Positions 25,911-35,443 of a stretch of 64,000 nucleotides of DNA are shown here, piece by piece. A program made the position numbers and the translations under genes. The notes below the pieces were generated by a model. It made no database searches. It was not told the DNA's origin and saw only the letters and a list, made by a program, of their open reading frames with translations. Every line of letters starts with the position of its first letter. The first letter of the stretch is position 1. Source of the DNA: Kribbella voronezhensis (lineage in GTDB: Bacteria > Actinomycetota > Actinomycetes > Propionibacteriales > Kribbellaceae); NCBI RefSeq assembly GCF_004365175.1, contig NZ_SOCE01000001.1:669154-733153 (forward strand), in the 5' to 3' direction.

Positions 25911-27136
25911 CCGCCGATCAGAACGTCGACCGTCTGGTGCGGACGGTCGGCCGGCTCTGGCCCGGCCACGACGTCGCGCTGGTGACGAACCGCCGGCGGG
26001 ACCGGTCCGCGCGGGAGTTGATCTTCGTTCCGTCACAGGCCTCGCCGCGGCTGCTGGTGCCCGCGGGGAGACCGGCCGCTGCCGCGAGTGGCCTGCGCCG
26101 TTTCAGTCGAGCCCTGTCCAGCAAGGAACGTGCCGTCCGCCTGGTCGGCTCCTATGCACTGCGAGCCGGAGCCGAAGGCCTGCTGGCCGACCGCATCCGG
26201 ATGACTCCGCGAGCGGTGGGCGAAGCCTCGATCGAGCAGCACCTGTCGGAGGTGCTCGGCACCGCCGTCGTGGTCGGGCTCGGCGTCGGGTCCTTGCGGG
26301 CCAACCAGAAGCCGATTCTGCAGGTCTTCGACCGCCGGGGGCGCTGTGTCGCCTATGTGAAGGTGGGCGACTCGGAGCTGACCGCAGGGCTGGTCCGGCA
26401 GGAAGGTGCCGCGCTGGCCGGACTGGCCAAGCAGGACTGGCGGCTGCTCGAAATTCCTGCCCTGCTTCACCTCGGGGACTGGCAAGGGCTCGAACTGCTG
26501 GTGATCTCCGCACTCGACACAGCGGTTCGCCCGGCCGGTGGGCCGCTGCTGCAGCCACCGCTGGACGCACTCGACGAGCTGTACGACCGGTACGACGAGG
26601 GCTCGGCCGCGCTGGCCACTTCGGCGTACTGGCAGCACCTGGTCGGCACTGCCGAGGAAGTCGAGGACGCGCGACAGCGTACGGCGTACAAGGAAGCCCT
26701 GGAGCGGGTCGAGCAGAGTCACGGGGACGAGCAGGTCCGGTTCACCGCCTGGCATGGGGATTTCGCGCCGTGGAACCTGGGGATGCGCAGAGGCCGGCTG
26801 CAGCTGTGGGACTGGGAGCGCTTCGCCACCGGCGTACCGGCTGGGTTGGACCGGGTTCACTACGTGCTGCACACCAGCACGCGAGCTCATGGCTTCTCGG
26901 CCGACGTGATCGATACCGCGCTGGCCAGTCCGCACACGCATCACCCGGCTTGGTCCCCGGCCGCGCAGGAGTTGCTCGGCGTGCTCTACCTGGCGTCCAT
27001 CACCGCGCGGTACCTGCTGGGCAGTCAGGGTGACCAGGGCGAGGTCATCCGGCCAACTCTTGACACTGTGCTCGACGCCTTGACCAAGCACAGTCGGCGG
27101 CTGTCCGCGCCGACTCCGAAGGGAGCCACTCGATGA
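25907..27136 (+). CDS. Aminoglycoside phosphotransferase-like kinase-fold protein
   Basis: 409 residues. The last ~280 residues have a small-molecule kinase fold: a candidate ATP lysine in YVKV (K152), a helix-C glutamate near 166, the catalytic loop HGDFAPWN (283-290) and the metal-binding WDWE (301-304), all as in APH/choline-kinase families. The first ~110 residues are an unrecognised domain. It is coupled by ATGA overlaps to the polymerase upstream and the sulfotransferase downstream, so it may phosphorylate a sugar, choline or similar group for the surface polymer. Antibiotic resistance is unlikely from the context. The substrate is unknown. Confidence 0.75.
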   Translation: MTADQNVDRLVRTVGRLWPGHDVALVTNRRRDRSARELIFVPSQASPRLLVPAGRPAAAASGLRRFSRALSSKERAVRLVGSYALRAGAEGLLADRIRMTPRAVGEASIEQHLSEVLGTAVVVGLGVGSLRANQKPILQVFDRRGRCVAYVKVGDSELTAGLVRQEGAALAGLAKQDWRLLEIPALLHLGDWQGLELLVISALDTAVRPAGGPLLQPPLDALDELYDRYDEGSAALATSAYWQHLVGTAEEVEDARQRTAYKEALERVEQSHGDEQVRFTAWHGDFAPWNLGMRRGRLQLWDWERFATGVPAGLDRVHYVLHTSTRAHGFSADVIDTALASPHTHHPAWSPAAQELLGVLYLASITARYLLGSQGDQGEVIRPTLDTVLDALTKHSRRLSAPTPKGATR

Positions 27137-28047
27137 GCACCGGCAACAGCGGCCTGGCCGCCAAGCGCACCGCAGTACTGCGTTCTACCCGGGACGTGCT
27201 GCCCGACGGGACGCAGGACGCGATCCGCAAGGCCACCAGGGTCGTCGGCCGGGCCACCGCAGGCGTGCGGATGCTGCCGGACTTCATCGTCGCCGGTGCC
27301 CAGCGCTGCGGTACGACGACGCTCTACCGGCTCCTGGTCGAGCACCCGGCCATCGTGCGGCCCTTGTTCCATAAGGGAATCGGGTACTTCGACGTCGGCT
27401 ACGACAACCCCTGGTCGTGGTACCACGGGCACTTCCCGGTCGCTCCGGTCGCCGCGGCGCGGACCCGCAAGGTCGGCCGGCCGATGACGTTCGACAGCAG
27501 CGGCTACTACATGTTCCACCCGCTCGCCCCCGGCCGGATCGCCGAGCACCTGCCCGACGTCAAGGTGGTCACGCTGGTCCGCGACCCGGTCGAGCGCGCG
27601 TTCTCGGCGTACAAGCACGAGCTCGCCCGCGGCTTCGAGACCGAGGACTTCGAGACCGCGCTGGCGCTGGAGGACAGCCGCCTGGCCGGCGAGGTCGAGC
27701 GGATGCACGCGGACCCGTCGTACCAGAGCTTCCACCACCGCCACCACGCCTACGTCGGCCGCGGCCGGTACGCCGAGCAGATCGTCCGGTTGCAAGAGGC
27801 GCTCTCGCCGGAGCAGGTCTTCGTGATCGACGCGAACCGGTTCTTCGAGTCACCGGTCGAGCAGTTCGCCCGGTTGCAGGAGTGGCTCGGCCTGCCGGTG
27901 CACAACCCGGCCAAGGTCGAGCAGGCCAACGCCCGCCCGAGCAAGCCGATGCCGGCCGCGCTGCGTGAGCGGCTGCTGGCCGGGTTCGAGACCTCCGACA
28001 CGGAGCTGACCAAGCTTCTCGGCATGCCCCCGAGCTGGCGCCCGTGA
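27133..28047 (+). CDS. PAPS-dependent sulfotransferase
   Basis: 304 residues. The 5'-phosphosulfate-binding loop AGAQRCGTTTL is at 54-64 and the 3'-phosphate motif VRDPVERAFSAYKH at 149-162, both hallmarks of Golgi-type and bacterial carbohydrate sulfotransferases (Sulfotransfer family). It transfers sulfate from PAPS to an acceptor, here most likely a sugar of the exopolysaccharide. There is no signal peptide or clear membrane helix, so it acts in the cytoplasm, before export. The start overlaps the kinase-like gene and the end overlaps the Wzz-like gene. Genes for making PAPS (cysD, cysN, cysC) and for removing PAP (cysQ) lie in the same window. Confidence 0.92.
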   Translation: MSTGNSGLAAKRTAVLRSTRDVLPDGTQDAIRKATRVVGRATAGVRMLPDFIVAGAQRCGTTTLYRLLVEHPAIVRPLFHKGIGYFDVGYDNPWSWYHGHFPVAPVAAARTRKVGRPMTFDSSGYYMFHPLAPGRIAEHLPDVKVVTLVRDPVERAFSAYKHELARGFETEDFETALALEDSRLAGEVERMHADPSYQSFHHRHHAYVGRGRYAEQIVRLQEALSPEQVFVIDANRFFESPVEQFARLQEWLGLPVHNPAKVEQANARPSKPMPAALRERLLAGFETSDTELTKLLGMPPSWRP

Positions 28048-29354
28048 AACCCCACCGTCCGGCGCGCGTCGACGCCATCGAGCTCTCCGCCTACCTGCGT
28101 GCGATTCGCAGGGGGACGGTGGCCGTTGCCGTCTGCGCGCTGGTCGGCGCGGTCGTCGGCGTGGGCTGGATGCTCCGTACGCCGAGGGTCTACTCCTCCA
28201 CGTCGGCCGTACTGGTCGCCGACGTTCCGCTCTACCTGGCCCGCAAGGGCGAGGTGGGCGCGAAGTGGTTCACGATCGACACCGAGGCGTCCCGGCTGGT
28301 CTCCGAGCCGGTCCTCGATGCGACCCGGCGGGCCACCGGTGAGCAGGACATCCGTGCGCACCTGCACCTGGCCGCCGTACCGACCACCAAGGTCTTGAAG
28401 GTCACCTACAACTCCACCGACAAGGTCGCCGCCCGCAAGGGCGCGGCGACGATGACCGAGACCTATCTGCAGCTGCGCCGCGCCGACCTGGAGAGCCGCC
28501 GCGACGACCGGGTCGAGCTGATCGGCCAGCAGATCGCCACCTTGAACGCGCGGCTGGACGAGACCGTCCTCAAGGGCAAGGCCAACGCCGGCAAGATCGC
28601 CGAGCTGACGGCCAACCGGACCGCCATCGTGCAGCAGATCGCGGCCCGGCAGGCCGAGTCCCGGCAGGTCCGCACCACCAGCGCCTACCCGGGCCAGGTA
28701 CTGCGGATCGGTGACACCACCAGGTCCCGCCGGATCAACCCGTTCGTCGCCCCGGTCGACGGACTCGTGCTGGGCGGACTGGTGGGACTGCTGATCGCCT
28801 ACATCCGGTCGACCCGGCTGGGTCGCGCGTCGGACGTGGCCCGGCTGGTTCCGGGCCGGTCCGTGGTGACGCTGCCGAAGCACTGGTTCGGGCCGCCCGG
28901 CGTGCGGGTGCACACGTGGGATCCGATCACCGTCGGCGTACTGGGCATCGGCGCGGGCACCGTGATGGTCGCACCACCCGATCGCGAACCGGGCGAGGCC
29001 GAGCGGTCCGCCGCGGACCAGCTGTCCGCGGCGCTGCGCTCGCACGGCCGGGAGTCGCGCGTGGTGGACCGGTCCGTCCTGCCCGGTGACACGATCCCCG
29101 CACTCGACCCGCATCAGGCCAGCACGGTCCTGGTCACCGGTGAAGGGGTCACCAGCGAACCGGGCTCGGTGCTCGCGGCGCTGGCCGGGAACGTCGTCCT
29201 GATCGTCACCCCGCGCACCCGGCAGCGGGCACTGATCAATGCCGTGCACCGCGCCACCGAGGTCGGCGCGACCGTTCAAGGAGTTGTCCTGCTGACCCGG
29301 TTCGCCGTTCCGGACGGCCGGTTCATGCCCGCAGGTCTGAGAAGGAGCAACTGA
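28044..29354 (+). CDS. Wzz/chain-length-determinant family membrane protein
   Basis: 436 residues with a GTG start overlapping the sulfotransferase stop. A Wzz-type N-terminus has a first membrane helix at about 26-46, followed by an extracytoplasmic region with coiled-coil character (about 135-215) and a second helix near 235-255. The C-terminal ~170 residues resemble a nucleotide-binding Rossmann domain of BY-kinases, but the P-loop position reads APPDREPGEA, without the GK(S/T) of Walker A, so no kinase activity is expected. The family controls polymer length and assembly with Wzy. The stop shares one base with the next gene's start. Confidence 0.82.
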   Translation: MKPHRPARVDAIELSAYLRAIRRGTVAVAVCALVGAVVGVGWMLRTPRVYSSTSAVLVADVPLYLARKGEVGAKWFTIDTEASRLVSEPVLDATRRATGEQDIRAHLHLAAVPTTKVLKVTYNSTDKVAARKGAATMTETYLQLRRADLESRRDDRVELIGQQIATLNARLDETVLKGKANAGKIAELTANRTAIVQQIAARQAESRQVRTTSAYPGQVLRIGDTTRSRRINPFVAPVDGLVLGGLVGLLIAYIRSTRLGRASDVARLVPGRSVVTLPKHWFGPPGVRVHTWDPITVGVLGIGAGTVMVAPPDREPGEAERSAADQLSAALRSHGRESRVVDRSVLPGDTIPALDPHQASTVLVTGEGVTSEPGSVLAALAGNVVLIVTPRTRQRALINAVHRATEVGATVQGVVLLTRFAVPDGRFMPAGLRRSN

Positions 29355-30307
29355 TGAGTACACCTCCCGTGCCGACCGGTACCGCGGTCCCGACGGTCAG
29401 CGTCGTGGTCGCGACACGGAACCGGCCGGAGCTGCTCCGGAAGGCACTCGGCTCGATCGCCGCCCAGGACTACCCGGGCGCGGTGGAGATGGTCGTCGTC
29501 TACGACCAGAGCGAACCCGAGACAGGGCTGGCCGACGACCTCGCACTGACCGGACACGCGGGTGAGCGGACCCTGACGGTCATCACCAACACACGGGCGC
29601 CGGGCCTGCCCGGCGGCCGCAACAGTGGGGTGGCCGGCTCCAGCGGCGAGCTGCTCGCCTTCTGCGACGACGACGACAGCTGGAAGCCGGAGAAGCTGAG
29701 CACCCAGGTGGCGATGCTGACCGCGGCCGACGCCGGCCTGTCGGTGTGCGGCATCGAGATCACGATCGGCGACCAGCGGCACGTGCGAGTGCCCAGCCCC
29801 GCCGACGTGACCGTGGCCGAACTGGCCCGGCGCCGGGTGATGGAAGCACACCCGTCCACCGTGCTGGTACGCCGTACAGCCTTCGACCGGATCGGCTGGG
29901 TCGACGAGGAACTCCCCGGCGGCTACGCCGAGGACTACGACTGGATGCTGCGGGCCCTGGCCGCCGAGAAGGTCGCCGTGGTCAGCAAGCCGCTAGTCGA
30001 GGTGCTCTGGCATCCCGGTTCCTTCTACACCGCGCGCTGGGCAGTCATCATCGAAGCGTTGGACTATATGGTCGACAAGCATGCCGTGATCAGGGACAGC
30101 CCGCGGGGACTGGCCCGGATCTACGGTCAGAAGGCGGTGGCGTACGCAGCGTTGCGGCGCCGCTCGGATTCATCGCGGTGGGCTCTGCGAGCTCTCCGTC
30201 TGGCACCTGGTGAGAAGCGCGGATATCTCGCGCTGGCGATCGCGTCTGGGGTCGTACCGGCGAACAGAGTTCTGCAATGGGCGAACGCGAGAGGGCGGGG
30301 AATATGA
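29354..30307 (+). CDS. Family 2 glycosyltransferase
   Basis: 317 residues, GT-A fold. The N-terminal VSVVVATRNRPELL strand-loop binds the nucleotide sugar, GGRNSG follows near 87-92, and an acidic metal-binding cluster FCDDDDSW lies near 103-110. The Asp expected for base catalysis is probably in the GYAEDYDW segment. No membrane helix, so it works at the cytoplasmic face on a lipid-linked repeat unit. It is coupled to the Wzz-like genes on both sides. Sugar donor unknown. Confidence 0.9.
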   Translation: MSTPPVPTGTAVPTVSVVVATRNRPELLRKALGSIAAQDYPGAVEMVVVYDQSEPETGLADDLALTGHAGERTLTVITNTRAPGLPGGRNSGVAGSSGELLAFCDDDDSWKPEKLSTQVAMLTAADAGLSVCGIEITIGDQRHVRVPSPADVTVAELARRRVMEAHPSTVLVRRTAFDRIGWVDEELPGGYAEDYDWMLRALAAEKVAVVSKPLVEVLWHPGSFYTARWAVIIEALDYMVDKHAVIRDSPRGLARIYGQKAVAYAALRRRSDSSRWALRALRLAPGEKRGYLALAIASGVVPANRVLQWANARGRGI

Positions 30308-32346
30308 GTAGCACGGGGACGTACACGGACACAGACACCAGCCAGCAGGCGCTGGCCAGCCGGTTCAGCTGGGCCGGCCTGGCCCGCCGGCTGCCGATCG
30401 TCGCGCTGCTGCTGGTGATCGGGACGGGCCTGGGCTATCTCGCGTCGATGCAGCAGCCGGCCACCTACACCGCGACGGCGACCGTGCTGGTCCAGCCGGC
30501 CGACGGCAACCCGTACGCGCCGGGCGCCCGCGGCCAGAACCTGGCGAACCTCGGCACCGAGGCACAGCTGGTCAGTTCGGACGCGGTGGCCCAGCTCGCC
30601 AAGACCTCGCTCCGCAGCAACGCCTCGGTCGCCGCCCTGGTCGAGCAGTTGAGCGTCACCAACCCGCCGAACTCGCAGGTCCTCGAGGTCGCGTACAGCG
30701 ACATCACGCCGGTGGCCGCGCGCAACGGCGCGAACGCCTTCGCCAACGCCTACCTGGTCGCCCGCGAACGCCGTGCGGCCCAGTCGGTACAGGCCCAGAT
30801 CAACAACCTGACCAAGGCCCGCACCGCCAACCAGTCCGCGTTGCAGCGCGCCGTCGCGACGCTCGGGAAGACCGCCGCCGGATCACCTGCCCGAGCGCTG
30901 GCTCAGCAGCGGGTGGAAACGACGACCGCCGAGGCCTCGAAACTGGAAAGCCAGATCAGCGACCTGCGGCTGTTCCAGGGCGACCCTGGTCAGGTGCTGT
31001 CGCCGGCCACCACGCCGACGAGTCCTGCCGGCCTGCCTGGCTGGATCCTGCCTGCCGCCGGCGCCGCCCTCGGCCTGCTGCTCGGTCTCGTGTTCGCCCT
31101 CTGGCGTTCGCTGAACGACCGCAAGCTGCGCACCCCCGACGATGTGAAGGCCATGGGCTACCCGGTGCTGAGCACGGTCTACACGACGTCGGTGACGCGC
31201 CCGGAGCACCTGCTGTCCGATGTGAACGCCGAACTGCCCGACGGTGCCCGCCTGCTCCGCAGCGTGCTCGGAGTGACGAGTCCGGAGGGTGGTGCGGTGC
31301 TGCTGGTCCCGGCGAGCCCGGTCGAGTCTCACACCACGACTCCCCTGGTTCTGGCGGCTTCGCTGGCTCGTGCGGACCAGAGCGTCACGCTGGTCGACAC
31401 CGACGGCGAGCTCACCGAGGCGACCGGGCTGACGAAGCTCAAGGGTCTGGCCGAGGTGCTGACCGACGGGGTCCAGCCGCACGAGGTGGCCACGGAGTAC
31501 CAGCCCGGACTTCGGTTCGTCCCGGCCGGCGTGCACCACAGCGGTTCGGTCGACAAGCTGGCATCGCCGCAGATGCGAGGCTTCCTGGACATGCTGATCC
31601 CGGGGAGCCGCTGGCTGCTGGTGGCCGGACCTCTCGCGTCGGCACCCGAGACGCTGACTCTGGCCGACCTCTGCACCGACGTGGTGATCCTGGTCAGCCT
31701 TGGTCACACCACGACGGTCGAGCTGCAGCAGGCCGCCGAGGCGGTCACGCGCGGCGGCGCGAAGCTGGCCGGCATCGTCCTCGACGCACCGGAGAAGAAG
31801 GGACTGCTGCACCGCTCGAAGCACGACGAGACGACGGCCGACGTGGCACCCGTGACCACCCGGTCACCCGAACCGGCAACCCCGGCCGCTGCTACACCCG
31901 CCGCTGCTAGCTCGGCTACTGCTACCCCGGCTGCTGCGACCCCGGTCGCGGAGGTCGCCGAGACGGCGACCGGGCTGGTTCCGGCACCGAAGGCCCGGCG
32001 TGCCGTGGCGGCCGTGGACGCGCGGACGGAAGAGATCCCCAAGATCGACGCCCCGCTGCCGGAGTCGTCCACCCGGAACGGAAGCAGCCGCGGCCTCGCC
32101 GACGACGCGACCAAGCCGAAGGTCAACGGCTCGACGAGCGCTGCCAAGAACGGCACTTCGGCCAACGGGGCGTCCAACGGTCATCTGACCAAGACCACCC
32201 CGATCGGCTCGAAGCCGCTGCCCACCGATGCGGCCGAGGTGCCGGCCACGCCAGCGCCGACGCCGTGGTTCGCCGAGGTCGAGGTCGACGACGACTCCGG
32301 CAACGGCGACGAGACCGACCTCGCACCGTCGCGGAGAATGATGTAG
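30304..32346 (+). CDS. Wzz/BY-kinase-like protein with degenerate ATP site
   Basis: 680 residues. The ATG at 30304 overlaps the previous stop. Membrane helices at about 30-49 and 246-268 bracket a Wzz-type extracytoplasmic domain with a coiled coil. The cytoplasmic part aligns with bacterial tyrosine kinases (CpsD/Wzc type), but the Walker A position (about 336-346) reads ASPVESHTTT, with His where the lysine belongs. Walker B is replaced by WLLVAGPL, while an LVDTDGE like Walker A' survives. The C-terminal ~170 residues are Ala/Pro/Thr-rich and lack a tyrosine cluster. It is probably a pseudokinase co-polymerase. Overlaps the flippase gene by one base. Confidence 0.82.
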   Translation: MSSTGTYTDTDTSQQALASRFSWAGLARRLPIVALLLVIGTGLGYLASMQQPATYTATATVLVQPADGNPYAPGARGQNLANLGTEAQLVSSDAVAQLAKTSLRSNASVAALVEQLSVTNPPNSQVLEVAYSDITPVAARNGANAFANAYLVARERRAAQSVQAQINNLTKARTANQSALQRAVATLGKTAAGSPARALAQQRVETTTAEASKLESQISDLRLFQGDPGQVLSPATTPTSPAGLPGWILPAAGAALGLLLGLVFALWRSLNDRKLRTPDDVKAMGYPVLSTVYTTSVTRPEHLLSDVNAELPDGARLLRSVLGVTSPEGGAVLLVPASPVESHTTTPLVLAASLARADQSVTLVDTDGELTEATGLTKLKGLAEVLTDGVQPHEVATEYQPGLRFVPAGVHHSGSVDKLASPQMRGFLDMLIPGSRWLLVAGPLASAPETLTLADLCTDVVILVSLGHTTTVELQQAAEAVTRGGAKLAGIVLDAPEKKGLLHRSKHDETTADVAPVTTRSPEPATPAAATPAAASSATATPAAATPVAEVAETATGLVPAPKARRAVAAVDARTEEIPKIDAPLPESSTRNGSSRGLADDATKPKVNGSTSAAKNGTSANGASNGHLTKTTPIGSKPLPTDAAEVPATPAPTPWFAEVEVDDDSGNGDETDLAPSRRMM

Positions 32347-33947
32347 TGGCCGTTCCGCTGTCCGAAACGACTGACGCACCACCGGCCAGCCTGACCAAGA
32401 TCGCCCGCGGCGGTTCGGCCAACCTGGTCGGTACGGCGGGTGGTGCGCTGCTCACCCTGCTGCTCACCTGGGTGGTCACCCGCTCCACCGATGCCACGGT
32501 CGCGGGTGGCCTGTTCGCGCTGACCTCGGTGTTCCTGATCGTCGCGGCGATCGCCGAGCTCGGCTCCGACGTGTCGCTGTCCAAGTTCCTCCCGCACTTC
32601 CTGGTCGAGGACCGGCTGGCCGACGCCCGGACCACCGTCCGGTTCGCCGCGCTGGTCTCACTGGCCGGTGGCAGCCTCGTGGGCGCCGTCCTGATCCTGT
32701 TCCGCGGTCAGGTCGCCGACCTCGTCCTCGGTGCCGCCGACCCGGATGCTCGCCGCGCGGTCGTCGTCCTGGCGATCTGCATCCCGCTCGCCGCGGTGAT
32801 GAACACGGCGCTCTCGGCCACCCGCGGCTTGTCGACCATCCGGCCGACCGTGCTGGTCGACAAGATGGGCCGCGCGATGCTGCAGGTGGGCTGCATCGTC
32901 GTCGCCGTCGCTGCCGACGCGGGCCTCGGCGGCCTCACGCTGGCCTGGGCCGCTCCGTACTTCGTGGGCGCGGTCGTCGCGGTCGCCTGGTACGAGCGGA
33001 TCGAGCACCGACTCATCTCCAAGCGTGGCCTCGGCCGGGCCGCGTCGACGAAGAAGGACCTCTGGCGCGAGTACGCCGTCTACACCTGGCCGCGGGTGAT
33101 CTCGCGGATCAGTCAGAGCATCCTGCAACGGGCCGACATCGTGCTCATCGCCGCGTTCCGCTCGCCCGCCGAGGCCGCTGTCTACACGGTGGCGACGCGG
33201 TTGTTCGTGATCGGGCAGCTGGGCACACAGGCGATCCAGCAGGTGGCCGCACCGCACACCAGCGCGTTGCTGGCCTCCGGTGACCACAAGGCGACCAAGC
33301 GCGTCTTCCAGACCATCACTGCCTGGACGATGTCGCTCACCTGGCCGTTCTTCCTTGTTTGCCTGGCTCTTGCGCCTCTGCTGCTGCACCTGTTCGGCGG
33401 TTCGACGTACCGCAGCGGCCACGGCGTCGTCGTGGTGCTGGCGATCGCCGCGCTGCTGGCGGCGGCCGGCGGACCGGTGGACCTGATCCTGCTGATGGCC
33501 GGCCGGAGCGGCCTCAGCCTGGTCAACAGCCTGGTCGCGCTCGGGGTGAACCTGAGCCTGAACCTGCTGCTGATCCCGCCGCTCGGCATCATCGGCGCGG
33601 CCACCGCCTGGGCGGCCGCGATCGTGGTCCGCAACGTACTCGGCATGGCGCAGGTGATGAACAACCTGCACTGGCTGCCGTTCAGCAAGCTGTCGGTGTA
33701 CGTCGGCGGGCTGGCGCTGGCCTGCTTCGCAGTACCCGCTCAACTGCTCCAACTCGCCGGCGATCCGTCCGACGGACTGCTTGTGGTGGTGCTGGCGGTC
33801 GGGGCCGTCGCCTACCTCGGCGCGCTGTACACCTTGCGCGACCAGCTCGCGCTGACGGCGTTCACCGCGATGCTGCGGCGCCGCCGTACCCCCGACCTGG
33901 CCGGTGACCCGCCGGCCGCGGAAGCGAAACCGGTAGAAACGTCATGA
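32346..33947 (+). CDS. Polysaccharide flippase (Wzx/MOP family)
   Basis: 533 residues with about 12-14 membrane helices and a layout of the polysaccharide-transporter (MATE/MOP) superfamily. The GTG start at 32346 overlaps the previous TAG by one base. The family flips undecaprenyl-linked repeat units across the membrane for Wzy polymerisation. The central DLWREYAVYTWPRVISRI segment followed by a helix with QRADIVLIAAF is typical of these flippases. With the polymerase and two Wzz-like proteins it completes a Wzx/Wzy export system. Confidence 0.88.
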   Translation: MAVPLSETTDAPPASLTKIARGGSANLVGTAGGALLTLLLTWVVTRSTDATVAGGLFALTSVFLIVAAIAELGSDVSLSKFLPHFLVEDRLADARTTVRFAALVSLAGGSLVGAVLILFRGQVADLVLGAADPDARRAVVVLAICIPLAAVMNTALSATRGLSTIRPTVLVDKMGRAMLQVGCIVVAVAADAGLGGLTLAWAAPYFVGAVVAVAWYERIEHRLISKRGLGRAASTKKDLWREYAVYTWPRVISRISQSILQRADIVLIAAFRSPAEAAVYTVATRLFVIGQLGTQAIQQVAAPHTSALLASGDHKATKRVFQTITAWTMSLTWPFFLVCLALAPLLLHLFGGSTYRSGHGVVVVLAIAALLAAAGGPVDLILLMAGRSGLSLVNSLVALGVNLSLNLLLIPPLGIIGAATAWAAAIVVRNVLGMAQVMNNLHWLPFSKLSVYVGGLALACFAVPAQLLQLAGDPSDGLLVVVLAVGAVAYLGALYTLRDQLALTAFTAMLRRRRTPDLAGDPPAAEAKPVETS

Positions 33948-35296
33948 TTTCCAGCCCCTCCTCGCTGTTCCACGCTTCCTCGCCGTCCCCGATCGTGCAC
34001 CGTTCCGGCGGCGTGCGATCCGCGGTCGCCGTACTGGCTCTGGCCTTCGTCGGGGTGGCGGGATGTGCGCAGGCGGAGCCCCTGGCGGCTCCGAGCGCGG
34101 CGGGGCCGGCGAACACGGGCGGCCTGGTGCTGTCCACCGGCTTCTCGGATGCCAGCCAGCTGGGCCGTTCGGCGCCGACCGGGATCCGGACCAGCTTCGG
34201 ACCGGTCCAGGATGCGGCCGGGCAGAACCTGGTCGGGGTGATCCGGCTGGCGGCCGGCGAGCAGCACTCGCTGGCGTTGCGCCACGACGGCAGGGTGCTG
34301 TCGTGGGGAGCCAACGAAGACGGCCAGCTCGGCAACGGCAGCCGCGCGGCGTCGTCCTCCCCGGCGTACGTGCGGGCGCCCGACGGCGCACCGGGGCAGT
34401 TGACCGGGGTGACCGACATCGCGGCCGACTCCAACACTTCCGTTGCCCTGCGCAAGGACGGCACCGTGGTGGTCTGGGGCCGCGACAATTCCGGCCAGCG
34501 CGGCAACGCCGACATCACCCCGGATCCGCTCACCCCGAGCATGGTGCTGAACCCGGGCGGAACGGCGCCGCTGACCGGCGTACGGGCGGTCGCGGTGGAC
34601 GGCGGCAGCGAGCTCGCGCTGACCGACCAAGGCACCGTGCTCGGCTGGGGGGACAACAGCTTCGGACAGCTCGGTACGTCGGCGCCCGCGGTGGCGAAGC
34701 TGCCAGTGCTCATCACCGGGGCGGGCAGGGCGCCGCTGACCGGCGTACGGGCGATCGCGATCGGTGGCCAGCATTCCCTTGCCCTGCTGGGCGACGGGCG
34801 CGTCGTCGCCTGGGGACGCAACGAGGTCAGCCAGCTCGGCGACGGGACGACGACCGGGCGCAACATCCCGCGTGAGGTGCTGGTCGCGCCGGGCCGGCCG
34901 CTGACGGGGGCGACCGAGATCTCCTCGGCGGAGAAGCATAATCTGGCGTTGCTCAAGGACGGTTCGGTGGTGGGCTGGGGCCGGAACAACGGCGGTCAGC
35001 TCGGGGACGGCACGCTGAGGACCCGCGCGTACGCCACCCAGGTCCGAGGGCGCGGGAAGGACCCGAAACTCGTCGGCGTGCAACACGTCGTGGCCGGCGA
35101 GGGTTACAGCGTCGCAGTACTGACCGACGGCACCGTGATGACGTGGGGCGCCAACGGGCGTGGACAGCTGGCCACCGGCGACCGGAGCGACCGGAGCAAG
35201 CCCGGGCCGGTCACGGTCGAGAACGGCGTACCGCCACCGAGCTGGGTCACCGCCATCGGCGCGGGCCGCCGCCATCTCCTGATCGCCCTGCGCTGA
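33944..35296 (+). CDS. RCC1-repeat lipoprotein
   Basis: 450 residues. The signal peptide has a lipobox ending VAGC (Cys41), so the protein is lipid-anchored outside the cell. Seven or so RCC1-type blades follow, each with the pattern hSLAL...DG.V..WG.N..GQLG, forming a seven-bladed propeller. The ATG overlaps the flippase stop, making this the last gene of the exopolysaccharide operon. The function of bacterial RCC1 lipoproteins is not established; from the context, an outside scaffold or polymer-binding role is plausible. Confidence 0.87.
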   Translation: MISSPSSLFHASSPSPIVHRSGGVRSAVAVLALAFVGVAGCAQAEPLAAPSAAGPANTGGLVLSTGFSDASQLGRSAPTGIRTSFGPVQDAAGQNLVGVIRLAAGEQHSLALRHDGRVLSWGANEDGQLGNGSRAASSSPAYVRAPDGAPGQLTGVTDIAADSNTSVALRKDGTVVVWGRDNSGQRGNADITPDPLTPSMVLNPGGTAPLTGVRAVAVDGGSELALTDQGTVLGWGDNSFGQLGTSAPAVAKLPVLITGAGRAPLTGVRAIAIGGQHSLALLGDGRVVAWGRNEVSQLGDGTTTGRNIPREVLVAPGRPLTGATEISSAEKHNLALLKDGSVVGWGRNNGGQLGDGTLRTRAYATQVRGRGKDPKLVGVQHVVAGEGYSVAVLTDGTVMTWGANGRGQLATGDRSDRSKPGPVTVENGVPPPSWVTAIGAGRRHLLIALR

Positions 35297-35378
35297 CAGG
35301 GCTTCCAGGCTCCAGCTGCGGTCCGGCGGCGCGCAACTGCCCTTCAGCGCTAGCTGCGCCCCGAGCACCGCTGAGCCT

Positions 35379-35418
35379 CAGCGCCGGCTGAACCTCGGCA
35401 GCGCCGGCTGAACCTCGG
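35379..35418. repeat. Two-copy 20-bp direct repeat in convergent intergenic gap
   Basis: CAGCGCCGGCTGAACCTCGG occurs at 35379 and again, directly abutting, at 35399; a degenerate third copy may follow. It lies between the converging RCC1 and GH26 genes, and GCTGAG-C-CTCAGC just before it may form part of a termination structure. Confidence 0.6.
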
Positions 35419-35443
35419 CGGCGGTGGCTGAGGTGGGCGGGTG

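Noticed and set aside
25907..27136. Antibiotic-resistance aminoglycoside phosphotransferase
   Set aside because: The fold matches, but coupling inside a polysaccharide operon and the large extra N-terminal domain make resistance unlikely.
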